Numbered from the stretch's first letter, positions 1 to 13,530 are shown. The stretch is 64,000 nt of DNA from Chrysomallon squamiferum (GCA_012295275.1 CM022670.1:19471698-19535697), one strand, 5' to 3'. Notes: generated from the sequence alone by a model not told the origin. A program made the numbers and translations.

Positions 1-436
1 TAGATTTTATTGAATATAATCCAAGATTTGCATTTAACAAATAATATCTATTAATTTTTTTTATTTTTTTAGTGGTTTAATGGGTACCAGTAAGTAAAAA
101 TAAAATACAACTATTTAAAAAACGAATAAAAACCGTTAACTACAAAAGTACATAATTATTATAAGTTAATTATTTATTATTATCATATTCCAAAATCTAA
201 GCGAATTACTGAAAGCTTTTTTTGCCCGAAGTATTTTTAAATATTTGTTTTTTAAATATTCAGTCATTAAACAAAATTTCTTTTCTCTCACATCATTACA
301 TGTTTTAAAATAGCGATTTTTCGTTACAATAGAATAAAGACACCTTAACGTCATCATGTTTTGTTCATTCTGGAATCATTAGCGTTAAGGTATTTCCGAT
401 GCAACAGGAAAGCTTCTATTGTTCCCCACTACTTAC
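1..436. other. Intron of the Cys-loop receptor gene, no exon seen
   Basis: AT-rich sequence downstream (minus sense) of the M3 exon, which ends in a clean GTAAGT donor. I looked for an M4 segment in all minus frames and found none, so the M3-M4 loop and M4 must lie left of the window. Confidence 0.6.
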
Positions 437-801
437 TGGTTTATCTCTAATGGTTTGAGGATTGCGAGTAAAAGCTTTCCTGTGACGGCGTGACAGAACG
501 GTCACAAAGGCATATTCCATATAGGCAGCGAAGACAAACACCAGGCAGGTCGACATCCATACGTCGATTGACTTGATGTAAGGAACTCTGGGTAACTGCG
601 TCATTGCACCGGAACTCTGCGTTGTTATGGTGAGAACGGTCAGAAGCCCGACGCTAATGCGAGCTGGGATGGCTTGATGGTCAATCCAGAAGGATATCCA
701 AGAAAGACTGACGATAAGGATGCTGGGAATGTAGGTCTGCGTGAGATAGAAACCCACTTGTCTCTCCATTACCAGTTCGGCGTAGAGGCAGGGAAAAGTT
801 C
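437..801 (-). CDS. Exon with M1, M2 and M3 of the Cys-loop receptor
   Basis: This 365 bp exon begins with the last two bases of a split Gly codon and ends in phase 0 at a GTAAGT donor. It encodes MERQVGFYLTQTYIPSILIV (M1 start), SLSWISFWIDHQAIPARISV (into M2), and IDVWMSTCLVFVFAAYMEYA (M3). The open frame runs on to a stop at 416, but the donor at 436-431 is far more likely to be used because M4 is still missing. M1 to M3 on one exon suggests loss of the intron that splits this region in many relatives. Confidence 0.92.
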
Positions 802-1962
802 CTAAAAATGAAAGAAATAATAATGTAAACCAGTTTCATTTTATATGCTTCTAGATGCTGTGAAAGAGTTTAAGAAAGAGGGTTCTTTATAAACACTTTA
901 TCATTGCAGAAAAATAAAGGAAATATAATCAAAGAGAGGATCTGGAAAATGAACTTGAGACTGAAAAAAAAAAAATTAAATATATTTTTTTTAAATCCAC
1001 ATCCTTAAAATAAGGGTCAAAGAAAAAAGAATGGAAAGTCCCTGAAAAATCCATAAAATAAATTAAATCCACGTCAAACATAAAAAACGTCAACATCAAA
1101 AACAAACAGGAAGAAAATTATATAAGACAACAGCATGAAAAATATGTTAAAAAATTTAATTTTACGTGGTTCTGCTTTTAAGTTGTCGTACATCATAATA
1201 AAATTACTTATTTATGGCTTGTTTGAAACGTGATGATATTCATTAGTTGTCAGTGGCGTGCGTGTATTTCAGATAGTAAGAAATATCCAAATAAATTCTG
1301 TTGATTTTTATCTGTTTTTCTTTAACAAGTTAATACGAGAAAACGTATTGATTTAAAGTTACAAAATTTAAACTAACAGAACAGTAAAAGATAATAAACA
1401 AATCATTACAAATTCAAAGAAATACATTTTATTACAAAAAAGCCCATATCAAACGTTAACAAATGACGCTACATGTCAATCTAATATACCAATGAGACAA
1501 TAACAAACTAACCTACTTCATGTTCAGTATTATTACGACGGTATTTCATTTAAATATAATTACACAGTTACTTCATATTCAGTATAATCATTTACCTATT
1601 TCAAATTCAAGTATTTACTAGACAACAAGATGTTTAAGTAATATTCTGCGTAATTACTAAACTAGTTAAGATTTTATGTACTGGTTAACTAATTTCAAAT
1701 TCAGAATAATTACTAACCTACCATACGTTCAATGCAGTTATAAAACTACTTCTTTTCTTTTCAGCCAACTGTCTATTTCATATTCAGGATAAATACTTAT
1801 TTATTTCATATTTAACATCTTTACATTCTAATTCATATTCCATATTATTACTAATCTACTTTAAAATAAGAGTCATTACTAATCTATTTTACAATGTAAT
1901 CACTGAACTAATCTATATTTTATGTAACTTTTGTGTCATGTACTATATATGATATATATATG

Positions 1963-1996
<34 letters not shown>

Positions 1997-3328
1997 TAAT
2001 GAATAAAACGATAATTTAAAGAGAGTCTACTTTATATATTATCATTTCATATTCTGTTGTGACATTATGATGTCGTCGTATTGAACATACCTGTTGCATA
2101 TGTTGCCGTACAGTCATGAGAGCTGATGTTAACGACGTTGAAGTCAGGCATGTTGGCGTCTGGAAGCAAGCAGGTGGCTTTTCGAGCTGACGACCAGACG
2201 AAATTGAGGTCATCAGTAGTAAAACTATCTATAAATAAATAAATAGTTATTAAATAAATCTCCTGAAAATCATACCATCACACACACACACACACACACA
2301 ACACAAACAAATACATAAATAAATAAATAAGAAGAAAATTAATAACAATCACAACATCAACATCATCATTATTATCAGAGAAAACAGTAGGAACAGCAGC
2401 AGTAACAACAACAATAATAATAATAATAATGATATAATATAACAGGCATATTACACTTCGTAACATTTTAAGACTGGAAATTCTGTGGATTTAAAAAAAA
2501 AAAAATGTTCTTAAAAAAAAAAAAGAAGAAAAAGAGTTAATTAAAACACTATAACGGTCAAATCGATAAATTCGTTTCTCTTTCTATGTTTTCTGGAAAA
2601 AAGGCTTTTATTTTATGTTCATGCTTCGATGTCACATACACGTATAGTCATATATATATATCTGTCTTTTCCTCTTTTGATATATATAATTTCTAATGCA
2701 GGCCTAGCACCCAGTCAATTATAAATCAACAAACAACAATTAAAACAGAAGTCTACAGCAATTAGTGCTGTAACACACCTGCGTTCCATGCTTTGCACAT
2801 CAATTTTAATAAATTCAATAATTCCGTTAACACAAGTCTAATATTTTTATTGACTGTATAAAGATTTCATCAGTAAAATATTTTTGTATTTATTTTTGAA
2901 TGACCAAAATGAAATGTAGAGGTTTAGAATATAATAATTTCTAGTATTTTTTATTCAGAAACAAATCAAGCATTGCTCTGAAAATAGTTTCATTTGTTTA
3001 TTAATTAATGTTTATGTTTATTTTTTGTTTGCAGTAAAGTTGGAAGGACAGCTTTGTTTTATTTTGATCATCATCATCATCATATTCTTTTCCTTTTTCT
3101 TTTTTACTGCTAATATTATTACTACTATTATTATTATTATTATTATGTTTTTATTATTCCAGAAATATAAGTAGTTGCATCAGTGAAAGAATTAACAGAA
3201 AATATTTTATTTAATTATATAAAACAGAAAGCGATAGTAACAACTAGTGAAAGAACATTATAAACATTATCATCATCAACAACATAACCACAATAACAAA
3301 TATAATAATAATGATATGATGATGATGA

Positions 3329-3381
<53 letters not shown>

Positions 3382-5844
3382 ACTGTAACAAAAATATTAA
3401 TATTAATGATGATGATGATTTTCATGATAATCAAGATTATAATAATGATAGCAATAATAATGATAATGATAATGATAATAATAAACAAAATGATGTTTTA
3501 ACAACCAAAACAACAAACATATAGCAATTATCTTTTCCTGAGATTTCAAATTAAAGTTATACATGGAATTTTCTTATTATAACGACTTCTACTGATGCGT
3601 GTACTGAAAACTGTTTCTATAATCGCTAATTATAGAAACCGAACCCAAATCCATAACTTCACTAGTTAGGTTATTAATAAGTGTATAAGAAATCTATAGC
3701 GAAACACTCTTGTTCCATCAATTAGTAAAGAATAAGATGTTTTTAAATCACCGGCATCATAATGGACTTATTCAGGCATCACAAAATTTGTTGTTAAAGC
3801 CACATTTTGTGTCAGTAATGTTAAAATAGTCGTAGAATTTTATCAATATTCAGTTGTTTGAAACGTGAATAAACGAACGAAGATGACTCGTTGAAGAAGA
3901 AACAGCAAAGGTTATGGCATACGTATGCTGTGTGAAGGAGAAAGTGTCAAGATTTCCTTAGTGCACTGTGCGAATGTAAACGGATTTTTTTCTTTCGAAA
4001 GAATTCAAGCATTTCATTAAGCAGTTTTGCAAATACTCTATTAGTAACGTCTCAATGATTTTTATTACATTGTTGGTATTTAAGTCTGGTTATTTGGCTT
4101 TCAATATGTTATTTGACAAATTTATATTTATATTCCTTTCAGACATGCATCGTGCCTAGATGGCGCAGGAAGGATGAAAGGTTTTATTTAAACAGACTGG
4201 TTTAACATGTGGTTTATGCAATATCGTGCATCTGGTTAAGAACTGTGACGACAATAAAAGAGGAGAGCCGTTGCCATCGACCGATGATGTATTCTTTTTT
4301 GATCAGCAGCAGCGATGTTTTAAATTTACCTTCCCACAGGCAGCAGAGCAAATACCTCAAATGTGACAAATCATTTGCGTTTGACATTTAATGAATGTTC
4401 CATTATTCAGTTATTTTTTTGGTCGTTCTATCATTCATTCATTCACTCAGTCTGTCATCCATCCATCTATCCACTGCTACACCAAATGATATAATACAAA
4501 TTTGCTTGATTATTTCCTAGCAAAGATTAAAACATAAAAGCATTACAACCTGTGCCACAAGACACGATATTGATCATGCCATAGAAAACTGTTAACAGAC
4601 AAAAGACACAGTAGATAATATCAAAGTTTATAGTAGTGAGTTCTGAAACATCCATTAACCGTTATCTTTTGATCAATAAAATATATGTAGCGACCTTGCA
4701 AATTTATCTTGTCAGTGAAAGTAAATCTCGTTTTTATTCTTTTACTATTTTTGCATCATTAACCAAAGAGTCAGTTTTTATTTGATCGTGAAAGGACAAA
4801 GCAGGTTTCAGATTCTTTATTCTGTTGTAGCTGTGTTTTTTGTCTGTGCAAGACAGAATAAAGTATTTAAAATATAACATACACATTAATTAACAATCTG
4901 AATGCTATTACTATTAGTAACCGATTTTTTTTGTAATTTGAATTGAAAATGGATAATGAATCTTAACAAAGCGAATTAAACATTTCAGAAAATGCAAAGT
5001 GTAGGACTAAACAAATAGGACTGTGAACTGTATTAATGCATACAGTATGTAACATCAAAAGCACTGCAGCTGAATATCCAAGAAACATAATTTAATCATA
5101 CTAGAAGAAACTACAAACCAGCTCATCTAAACATATAAGAAATATACATTCAAAAAACCTGCAACCATCTCTAAACACATACAACAACAACAAAAACAGC
5201 ATCAACATCAACACACCGAACCATTTACTCACACATCACAGTGACACATTTACTCTCTCACCCTGGTTCACACACACTTAGAATAATACACCTGACATTC
5301 TCACATCACTGTAATTAAAAGAATTTAAGCACATGATAACAAAGAAAAACGATTACTCACAACTTTCCATCTGTATCCTGCATGTTTGACTGTCATGCGG
5401 AAACTTTCTGAGATCCATCATACAGTTAAAGGTAACAAATATTCTGAGGAAAGAAACACACGAAATTTACAGTAAAAAACACATCATTATCAAAACGTTT
5501 ACCTCGGTATCTATTTTAATTTGGGCCTGTAAATGAAATGAAACGGAATATAACAACACAACACAAAGTAAAATGTAAATGCAAGCTGTAATAGAAACTG
5601 TAAAAGCGTTTTCGATTGTGGTGTCTTTTGGGAAGATTTTAATAAAATCTAATTTATTGTTTAAAATTAATTTTTTTACGAAATAATTGTGAAAGGTAAT
5701 AAATGTCCGTGCCTATACATATAAATAGGTCCAATATGCACAAACACGCGTGCGTGCATACAAGCACATACACATATATACAGATGCTTGCAAAAATCAC
5801 ACATATACATAGATATATTCATACATACTTACATACATACATTC

Positions 5845-5880
<36 letters not shown>

Positions 5881-6260
5881 TATTCACACACACACATTCA
5901 TACATACAAATAGACAACTTAATTACCTTTGTGTGTACAATACTGTTCCGTCTGGATATATACGTAGTAATATATTAGGTGTTGTGATGTGAAAACCAAC
6001 TTCTTCTTTCGATTTTGGGAAGAAAAGATCGGGAACCCAAACATCTCGAAGCCTTTTGTAACTCAGCAAAATGCTTCGATTAAGATCATCAAATCTGAGA
6101 CGTTTGTCTAGCCATTCTTGTCTCAGATAAAAACTTGCGCCAAATTTCTGGAAACACGAAAAGAACAAAATCTTGCACTTTATTTCATTATCAGAAAAAC
6201 AAATACATGCCATGTATGCGTGTTTATGTGAATGTTGGCATGTTAGTACAAAGGTAGGTA

Positions 6261-6294
<34 letters not shown>

Positions 6295-7254
6295 TAATTA
6301 CAAATGTGTTTCACACTGAATGAAAATAAATAAGTTCGCTCAAACAACGTCTGAAGGAAACATTTCAACTGAATACGAAATGAATTTATATTTAAAAACA
6401 AAACCAACAACACAACAATAAATAAATAAAAACAAATAAATAAACAAACAAAACAAAACCCGTCAACTAAAAATAAAAACAGACAAACATTTTACTGACC
6501 ATATCAATATCGTTGACTGGTCCTATATTGATCAGTGTAATATCTATAGATATGTTAGTTGCCTCCTCTAAACGAAAAAGTAAAAAAAAGAAAAGAAAAA
6601 GAAATTACAGTATTCTCTAACATATTTCAGGAAAAAAGAATATCTGCCCATCTCTTCGTTTTATATATATTATTCACACACACATTATATATATATAATA
6701 TTCACTCACACAAACACACGTGTGTTTATATTTGTGTGTGTGCGTGTGAGTGTGAGTGTGTGTGTGTGTATGTGTGTGTGTGTGTTTTATGTATTTTTCT
6801 TCTCCCTCTCTGGATATCTGAATATTAATATTGTTTATCTTCAGATCAGCATTAGAACTGTGGGAATTTCTCTTGCTACAGATATTTGTTTTGGAATTAG
6901 AATAACAACAGAATTATAAACATTGTGAATGATAAATATTATATAATGTGATGACTAATAGCTTTTAAACTAAGTCTTCATGTAAATAAAGTATCTGATA
7001 AAAAATTCATAGAACGTGGATTAAACATAGATTTCGAGATCCATGTTATCTTTCTTTGGAACAAATACTATTAAATTGTAAAGAGAAAACAACATATATA
7101 TATATATATATATAGGCAGATATATATTTAACAGAAAATATATTTAACAAAAGGAAGGCCAGAAAAAAAAAAATATAATAACGAAAACAAAATTAATATA
7201 TATATATATAAAGTAAAAGAGGGCCAAAAAAAAAAAAAAAAAAAAAAAAAAATA

Positions 7255-7311
<57 letters not shown>

Positions 7312-7758
7312 GAAATAAAATAAATAAAAACAGAAAAAGTAAATGAAAAAAGATAATAAAAAGAAACCTTTTAGCTTTTTAAGAAATAAAAAAATACTTG
7401 AATGTAATTGCTGCTTGTAAAGTCTATTATTATTATTTTTTTGTTTGTTTTGTTTAAGTGCAGTTATTCATTTGTATATAGGTACTAATTTTCATTTTAA
7501 ATTTACAAGTGATTAACATGAATATAATATATTGATTAATTATAAATTATTTTTGATGAGATAATAATAAGTACTTAATTTTTAATTTTTAATTTTTTTT
7601 TGATTTGAAATGGTAAAAACACATACTTATCGGAAAACAAGACAAAATAGATTTAAACTGTCGAACAAAGTGGAAAACAAACTTCTTTTACTGTTTTCTT
7701 TTTTATTTATTTATTTTATTTTAAACAAACAACCGCCTCCACCCTCCCCAAAAAATAA

Positions 7759-7818
<60 letters not shown>

Positions 7819-9666
7819 CAATAAAATCAATTAAATGGAACCTACTTACAAAAACGAAAAAATCAAAATTACAAAAAAATGTAATAACTAAAGTAGATTA
7901 AACATACTTTGTGAGTTTCAGTTATCCGACATTTTTTATAACTTATTAATTGTTTTCGTGAATGCCTATGGATATGTAATTCAAATACTTTTATCATCCT
8001 GTTTTGTATAAAATTAAATATCAGCTTAGTTTCAACTGTACATCTTGGAACTATATACCGTTTTTCTGTAGCTTTACTAGCACACCATCTTTCTAGACCT
8101 TGTCAAACGTTTTGTGCAGAACAATTGAACGAGACAAGAACAACCTTCTGTGTTTGGACAGGTATGTTGATCTGTCTGCGGAATTGTCTAAGTCCTGCCT
8201 TTTCTTGAGTGGTGATGTTCTCACTGTCAAGGATTTGTCAAAGCCAATGTTTGATGATGCGCTCTAGGATCTTGCAGACATAGCTAATGAGACTGATCAG
8301 CTGCTTCCATTTTGTTTGTTCTTACCTATTTTCAGTTTGGGTATCATGACCTCCTCTTTCCAGATTTATGTCAGCTTGCCTTCAGTCCAGCTTGGGTTGT
8401 AAATGTCCAGCATCTTGCATCTTGCAGTATTTCCTAGATATTTCAGACTTTCATTAGTAACACTTTCTTAATTTTTAGATATTTGAGGGCCATATCAAGT
8501 TGTGGTAGTTATACTATTCGTCATTGCAGTCTTGCTGTACTTACTGTTTCTTTTTGTTCTCTTCGTTCTCCTTTCTTCTGAGATGTTATGATGAAAATAT
8601 CTCTTTGCTTGGCATAGGTCTTTGCTAAGATGACAGCAGTTTTCTTACCTTATAAGCATATTTCCATCTCCATTAGAATAATCTTCTGTCCATGGGATTT
8701 TTCCACATTTAGCTCTTTTGTAAGTTTTCATAATTTGGTGCTGTTTTTTTCAAGCGGTTTTTTATCTCCAGATTACATTTCACCAGTGACTATTTTTACA
8801 ACAATTCGCCAAGCTGTGACGACAGTACATCTTCATAAGAATGTCTCGGACTGGCATTGGTGATCTGGAATACTGTAGTCCAGTTAAAACCAGCTCAAGA
8901 ATTATTAGCTCTTCTTACTTTCAAACTCAATCCAAATATTTCCAAGTGTTTAGAGATCTGTGCTATTTGCAATCAGGCCACTACATCTTTGGGCTCGTTC
9001 TGCTGCTGGGCTACGATAATACGAGGCTATCGGACTCCATTCATATGTTAATACTTTATGTAACTGAATTTCTGCTGGCAAACTTTTCCAAACCACCATC
9101 AAGTCTTCACTATAAAAAGCGCCGTTTGTGAAACTTACTTCGATACAAAGATTTATTCGGTATGCTCTAATGTACAGTTTTGACGGACGCAAGTCTTAAA
9201 TTTGTTTAGTTATTTCCGCATCATCATTATCATTGCAGTTGTTATTACTACTTCTACTACTAGTACTACTACTACTACTACTACTACTACCGCTACTACT
9301 ACGTGTTGTGGTTGTTGTTATTATTATTATAATTATTATAATATTTGCTGCAGTTAATACAAATGGTCCATATCTCTTGTTGGTTGTTACCGAAAGGCTG
9401 TATACCTTTTTTCTGGTGATTTATTTTAAGGAAGAAAAAGAAACGTGAGCTAGAATTTTGTTATATGTTACCTGTGGAAGGTTGAATGGTCGAGTCATAT
9501 TTCCGTGAGTCTAGCAGCCTGTCAATGACCACTTTTACAGCTGTTTCATTGTCTGAACGCAAACCATCACTGCATTGTGAAAAAAGTAATCGTTTTGCAT
9601 TTAAATTGGAATATATTTTTGTTTAATACAACAAGAGTTCGCTACAGTCTTCGGACCAATTCTGAT

Positions 9667-9765
<99 letters not shown>

Positions 9766-10512
9766 AACACACACATAAATATTTAAATGAACAGATACCA
9801 AAGAAATAATCCTAAATCCGTTTAATTTAATTTACTTCCAAAAATTAAATAAATAACAAATGTTGTTGTGTTGTCGTTGTTGTTGTTGTTCTTCTTCTTC
9901 TGATTATTATTATTGTTATTGTTAAAACTGCTGTTATTACAGGTTGATCATCACTTATTCAGAAGTTAATAATCCGGCACTAATTTCCGTCAAATGTTTT
10001 CACCTTGGAAGCGGAAATATTTATTTTATCTGTGTTTCAAAAAAGATTTCTATTTTCATTTCATTTTTCTTTTTCCTTTATTAACTAACATGTTCTCATT
10101 TACAGGGTTTTTAAAAATAGTATGAAATGGATAGCTGTTGGATTAAGTGCATTCTAACGTAACCTGCATCCTGTAAGTACAAGTGATGCCGGTTTAATGA
10201 TGGTCAACCTGTACAGTTATTTTTTTCTGGTATAGTTGTTGTCGTTGTAATTGCTATTTTCTTTTTTGTGTTACTGTTATTTTTGTTCTTGTTGTTATTA
10301 TTATTAAACACAGGCTTCTTAAAATATAGCCTTTTATTACTTTTTCCTTCAGATTTACAATCTTGGAAATTTTGAAACAAATGTCTCGATTGCAGTGTCA
10401 AAACAGTATTTAATAAACGTCATTGAGCAGATTACTGATGTCGTCATTATATCAGTAACAATGTTTAATGATAACAACGACGTTATAATAACAGTAATCA
10501 GTTTCAGTAGGG

Positions 10513-10590
<78 letters not shown>

Positions 10591-11011
10591 CATTTAAATT
10601 ACGAGCTATCTTTTGATATACATAAAAAAAAAAAAAAAAAAAAAATATGAAGCTTCAATTTTATATATTATAAAATGTTCAGGATCAGAATTCACAAGAT
10701 TGATAACGTTAGACTGACATCTAAATAGATAATAACCATCACGAATGTTAAGGTAGCGAATGTTCGTTCATATACAAACATAATCGTAGATATATATACG
10801 TGCAAAAGAAGCAACTGACAGATACAGTGAGCTAAATATCTAAATAAAATAATCATATTAGAACAGAAAATTTTATTTAAAATGTTTAAACGTAATACAA
10901 TTTGATAGTAAAAATGTTAAAATAGTACTATTATAAGAACAGCAAGGCCAATAACAACAGAATCATCAGCAATACAAATAATACCAAAAATACCAAAACA
11001 ACAGCAGCAGC

Positions 11012-11064
<53 letters not shown>

Positions 11065-11375
11065 AAAGATGATGAAGAAGAAAATTGTATTTACCGAAAC
11101 GAAATATATTTTTTTCTAATAGCAGAATGTATCTCAGCTATCCAATTCACTTTCTAACATCTACAACTACATCAACGACCACGATAGTTCAAAAAAAAAA
11201 AAATAATAATAATAAATAAAAAAAAAAAAAAAAAAATAAAAAAAATAAAAAAAATTAGTGAAAATATAACTTACCATCCGTTTACGAAGAAAAGAAGTAG
11301 GCAAAATTTGATCGTTATCATTGTTGTAATAAAAGATAAACTCCTCGTATGGCTACACTGTTTCTTGTCCTTCAT
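437..11375 (-). CDS. Anion-selective Cys-loop receptor (glycine/glutamate-gated chloride channel type), 3' partial
   Basis: Coding exons (transcription order): 11375-11275, 9569-9472, 6567-6500, 6147-5927, 5443-5361, 2228-2091, 801-437. All junctions are GT-AG and keep one frame, giving 358 residues to the window edge. Order: signal peptide, extracellular beta-sandwich, Cys-loop (CMMDLRKFPHDSQTC, 13 residues between cysteines), a second Cys pair (DCTATYATGTFPC), then M1, M2 and M3. The PAR motif at the start of M2 marks anion selectivity in this family. Loop D Arg (YLRQEW) and loop C Y-x-T-x-x-F match residues that bind amino-acid agonists in glycine receptors and GluCl, so glycine or glutamate is a likely ligand; which one cannot be told. 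Exon lengths 68, 221, 83 and 138 bp are the classical ones of GABA-A/glycine receptor genes. The protein forms a pentameric plasma-membrane channel. M4 is outside the window. Subfamily assignment is inference; family membership is secure. Confidence 0.93.
1500..1925. repeat. Degenerate tandem repeat, unit roughly 35-50 bp
   Basis: Repeated variants of a core resembling CTATTTCATATTCAGTAT followed by AATTACTAA recur about eight to ten times with substitutions and indels. This looks like an old minisatellite inside the intron. Confidence 0.5.
1943..1999. repeat. (TA)n microsatellite
   Basis: Nearly pure TA dinucleotides with two TG interruptions, close to the 138 bp exon. Confidence 0.9.
3328..3381. 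repeat. (AGT)n microsatellite
   Basis: About 18 uninterrupted AGT units. It explains the poly-Val and poly-Thr open frames on the two strands. Confidence 0.95.
5813..5879. repeat. (CATA)n microsatellite
   Basis: Tetranucleotide CATA tract with a few TTACATA variants, immediately downstream (minus sense) of the 221 bp channel exon. Confidence 0.85.
7226..7311. repeat. Poly-A run followed by (TAA)n
   Basis: About 27 A residues run directly into some 19 TAA units. This could be the tail of a plus-oriented retroposed element, but no element body is recognisable upstream. Confidence 0.85.
7759..7814. repeat. (TAA)n microsatellite
   Basis: About 18 TAA units in an intron of the channel gene; source of a poly-Ile open frame. 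Confidence 0.9.
8085..8425 (-). mobile_element. Decayed non-LTR retrotransposon, reverse transcriptase fragment
   Basis: Read on the minus strand, with frame changes, this stretch gives recognisable reverse-transcriptase pieces in the right order: ISYVCKILERIIKHWL, then ILDSENITQEKAGLRQFR, then KVV followed by a degenerate AFDKVW-like motif. This corresponds to the RPIS...ILE and AGFR blocks of CR1/Jockey-type elements. Stops and frameshifts show it is dead. It lies in the intron between the 98 bp and 68 bp channel exons. Clade assignment is inference. Confidence 0.72.
8426..9190 (-). mobile_element. Possible upstream part of the same dead retrotransposon
   Basis: This segment is less AT-rich than its surroundings and continues the retrotransposon in the same sense. 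Minus-strand frames between 8950 and 9192 are open for 80 codons but match no family I recognise. It may be decayed endonuclease/linker sequence. Assignment rests mainly on adjacency and composition. Confidence 0.35.
9667..9779. repeat. (CA)n microsatellite
   Basis: About 110 bp of CA with a few A or T interruptions; makes Thr-His and Cys-Val frames that are not genes. Confidence 0.95.
10514..10588. repeat. (GA)n microsatellite
   Basis: About 37 GA units in the first intron of the channel gene. Confidence 0.95.
11275..11375 (-). CDS. First coding exon, signal peptide of the Cys-loop receptor
   Basis: ATG at 11375-11373 in good context (CAAAATGA) opens a frame with a second in-frame Met at residue 19. 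From there MITIKFCLLLFFVNG is a hydrophobic signal peptide. The exon ends TG|GTAAGT and joins in frame to 9569. The second Met gives the more standard signal peptide, so the true start is uncertain between residues 1 and 19. Confidence 0.75.
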
Positions 11376-13344
11376 TTTGCCGAGCGCCTCTTTGTGTCTG
11401 TGCTATATGCAACTGTGTTTCTATATTCCAGTCTAAAATCAATAGACAAATGTACGGCAGGTTTACTGAACAATATAAATAAAAGATGAAGCAAAAATAG
11501 TTATGCTACAATTTATTCAAACTGTTTATAATAAAATTCATTTACTCTTTTCTAGAAACGGTTAACGAAATATGAAATCAAATGATATGGCGGACGAAGT
11601 TAAACGTTTAATAATTCAGTATCATTGTATAAATGAGGCCTGATTGCAATGGTATTTCGTTTTTTCCGCAAGAAGACAAATCATACAAAGAAAATCTATG
11701 AAACATTTCGCTATTCTTGTATTAATGAATATTATTAGTTTCGTTAGATTTGTTGGTATCAAAAAACTTGGTTACAAGCAGCAAAACGTCAAGAGAAACA
11801 AAGGTCCGTAACCAAGCATTGCTATTATTATTAGATTTTTTTTCTCTCCAGAATTTATCAAATCTAGAAATATAGCAAACTGATCAGTTATTTAAAACAT
11901 TAAATATATTGTCGAGATGGAAATATTTTAATAACTAATGTTATATATTCCAAAAACTTATGTTATCTTAACAAACATTTCTTGAGATATAACAATACAT
12001 TTAAGAATGAATAAATGTGTTTGTCTGAATATACACGTAAACACGATTATGTATAAAATATGCTTAGTTTGAGGTAATTATAGGCGTCAAAAGAAACTAC
12101 GCAATCAGACAAAAAAAGAACCAAGTAACTGATTATCGTCTGAATGTTTAGACAGTATATTCTTCTTTTTGTTTTTAAACTAGTTTTTGGATAATTATGT
12201 TTTATTATTATGTATATTAGCCTATATTTTCAACAAAGTCCTGGAATAATGATATCAAAGTAAATCTTAATAATGATGTCATAGTCCTTTGACAAGAAAA
12301 ATCTTAGAGAATTAGAAATCATTTATTTAAGTAATTGATAATATCCGTTAGATATCGGAAAAGAAAAATTCTAATTTATTAGGTTAAACGTTATTAACCA
12401 GGAAAATATAAATTATTCTGGCCTAACAGTGGATGTCCCTTTCCTATTTAAACAATTAATTGTAATTTAATCTTGTAACTGGTAAAATCAGGGGGATTAA
12501 GGTAAAAATTCAGTTTAAGCTCAATGTCTGTTATTTAACTGTCACATCAGAAACGCCCTTTATTACGATTTGAACAAAGTCTTTCGATATCTGGAATTTG
12601 ATTACGTCATTACCATGTATTCGACCACTTAATATTTGTAACAGTGCTGCAGTCGGAAATTGAGTATTACTGGTGACTTGAGGCGGAGATATTTACTACA
12701 ATAAAACTGGAATTATATCCGTGTAAAAAATAAAATAAATAAATAAAAAATAAAGGAGATACAATGTAGTGTACGAAGAAAGTAAGAAAGAAAGAGTGCG
12801 AAAAAAACGAAGAAAGAATGAAATTTAGATAATGCAACAGTTCCTTTCTAGATTTTTTTTTTTTTTTTTTTTTTAAACATGTTTAGGTCAAATCGTATTT
12901 TTAATTTTTATTTGTTTTTCAAAATAAAAGTAAAAAAGAATACTGAACGTGAATGTGAATACAAAAAGATAAAAGAAATATGATTTTAGTTGTTTGGTCA
13001 CATATCATTATTATTCACATCGCATTATGAATTAGTTAAAAACTGTCGATTGATGCAACTAGTTATAATCAAAATGCTGAACAAGAATATCGTACATCAA
13101 TAAATATACAGAATCTTTTTGTTTACATTCTGTTATCGTTATATCTTTTATTATTATTATTATTATTATTTTTTTTATTAATATATATATTTTCAAATGA
13201 ATTTAACACTGGTATTTTGGGTTCTGTATCTAAGGTAAAACAGTCCTCCAGATAAGCTCATTTTTCAAGTATGAGTAATCCCATATTAGCCACCATTTTG
13301 ATCTGCTTTAAAGATACAGTTTATTTAAATAAAAAAATGCACAT

Positions 13345-13346
<2 letters not shown>

Positions 13347-13388
<42 letters not shown>
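13347..13388. repeat. (TAA)n microsatellite
   Basis: About 14 TAA/AAT units. Confidence 0.9.
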
Positions 13389-13530
13389 TTACAGTGGTGA
13401 AGAATCATTTATGTAGATTTTGATTTTCTTTCAGTATCATACAACACATAACAGATAATAATCTAAACTACTTCTAATGTTAGTATTGTTAGTCAAAATT
13501 TGTTCGTAAAAAAAAAATACAGTGCCGTTT

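Larger units (their letters stand above)
802..5360. other. Introns around the 2091-2228 exon, no other gene seen
   Basis: Apart from the 138 bp exon at 2091-2228 this stretch holds only AT-rich intron and simple repeats. The open frames here are either short chance frames or low-complexity translations of trinucleotide tracts. Confidence 0.6.

Noticed and set aside
166-357. Minus-strand frame at the left edge considered as the M4 exon of the channel
   Set aside because: Sequence is Lys/Asn/Ile-rich with no M4 pattern and no suitable acceptor.
3247-3501. Poly-Val / poly-Thr open frames
   Set aside because: Translations of an AGT microsatellite on either strand.
9577-9801. Open frames of Thr-His and Cys-Val repeats
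   Set aside because: Translations of a (CA)n microsatellite; no other coding signal.
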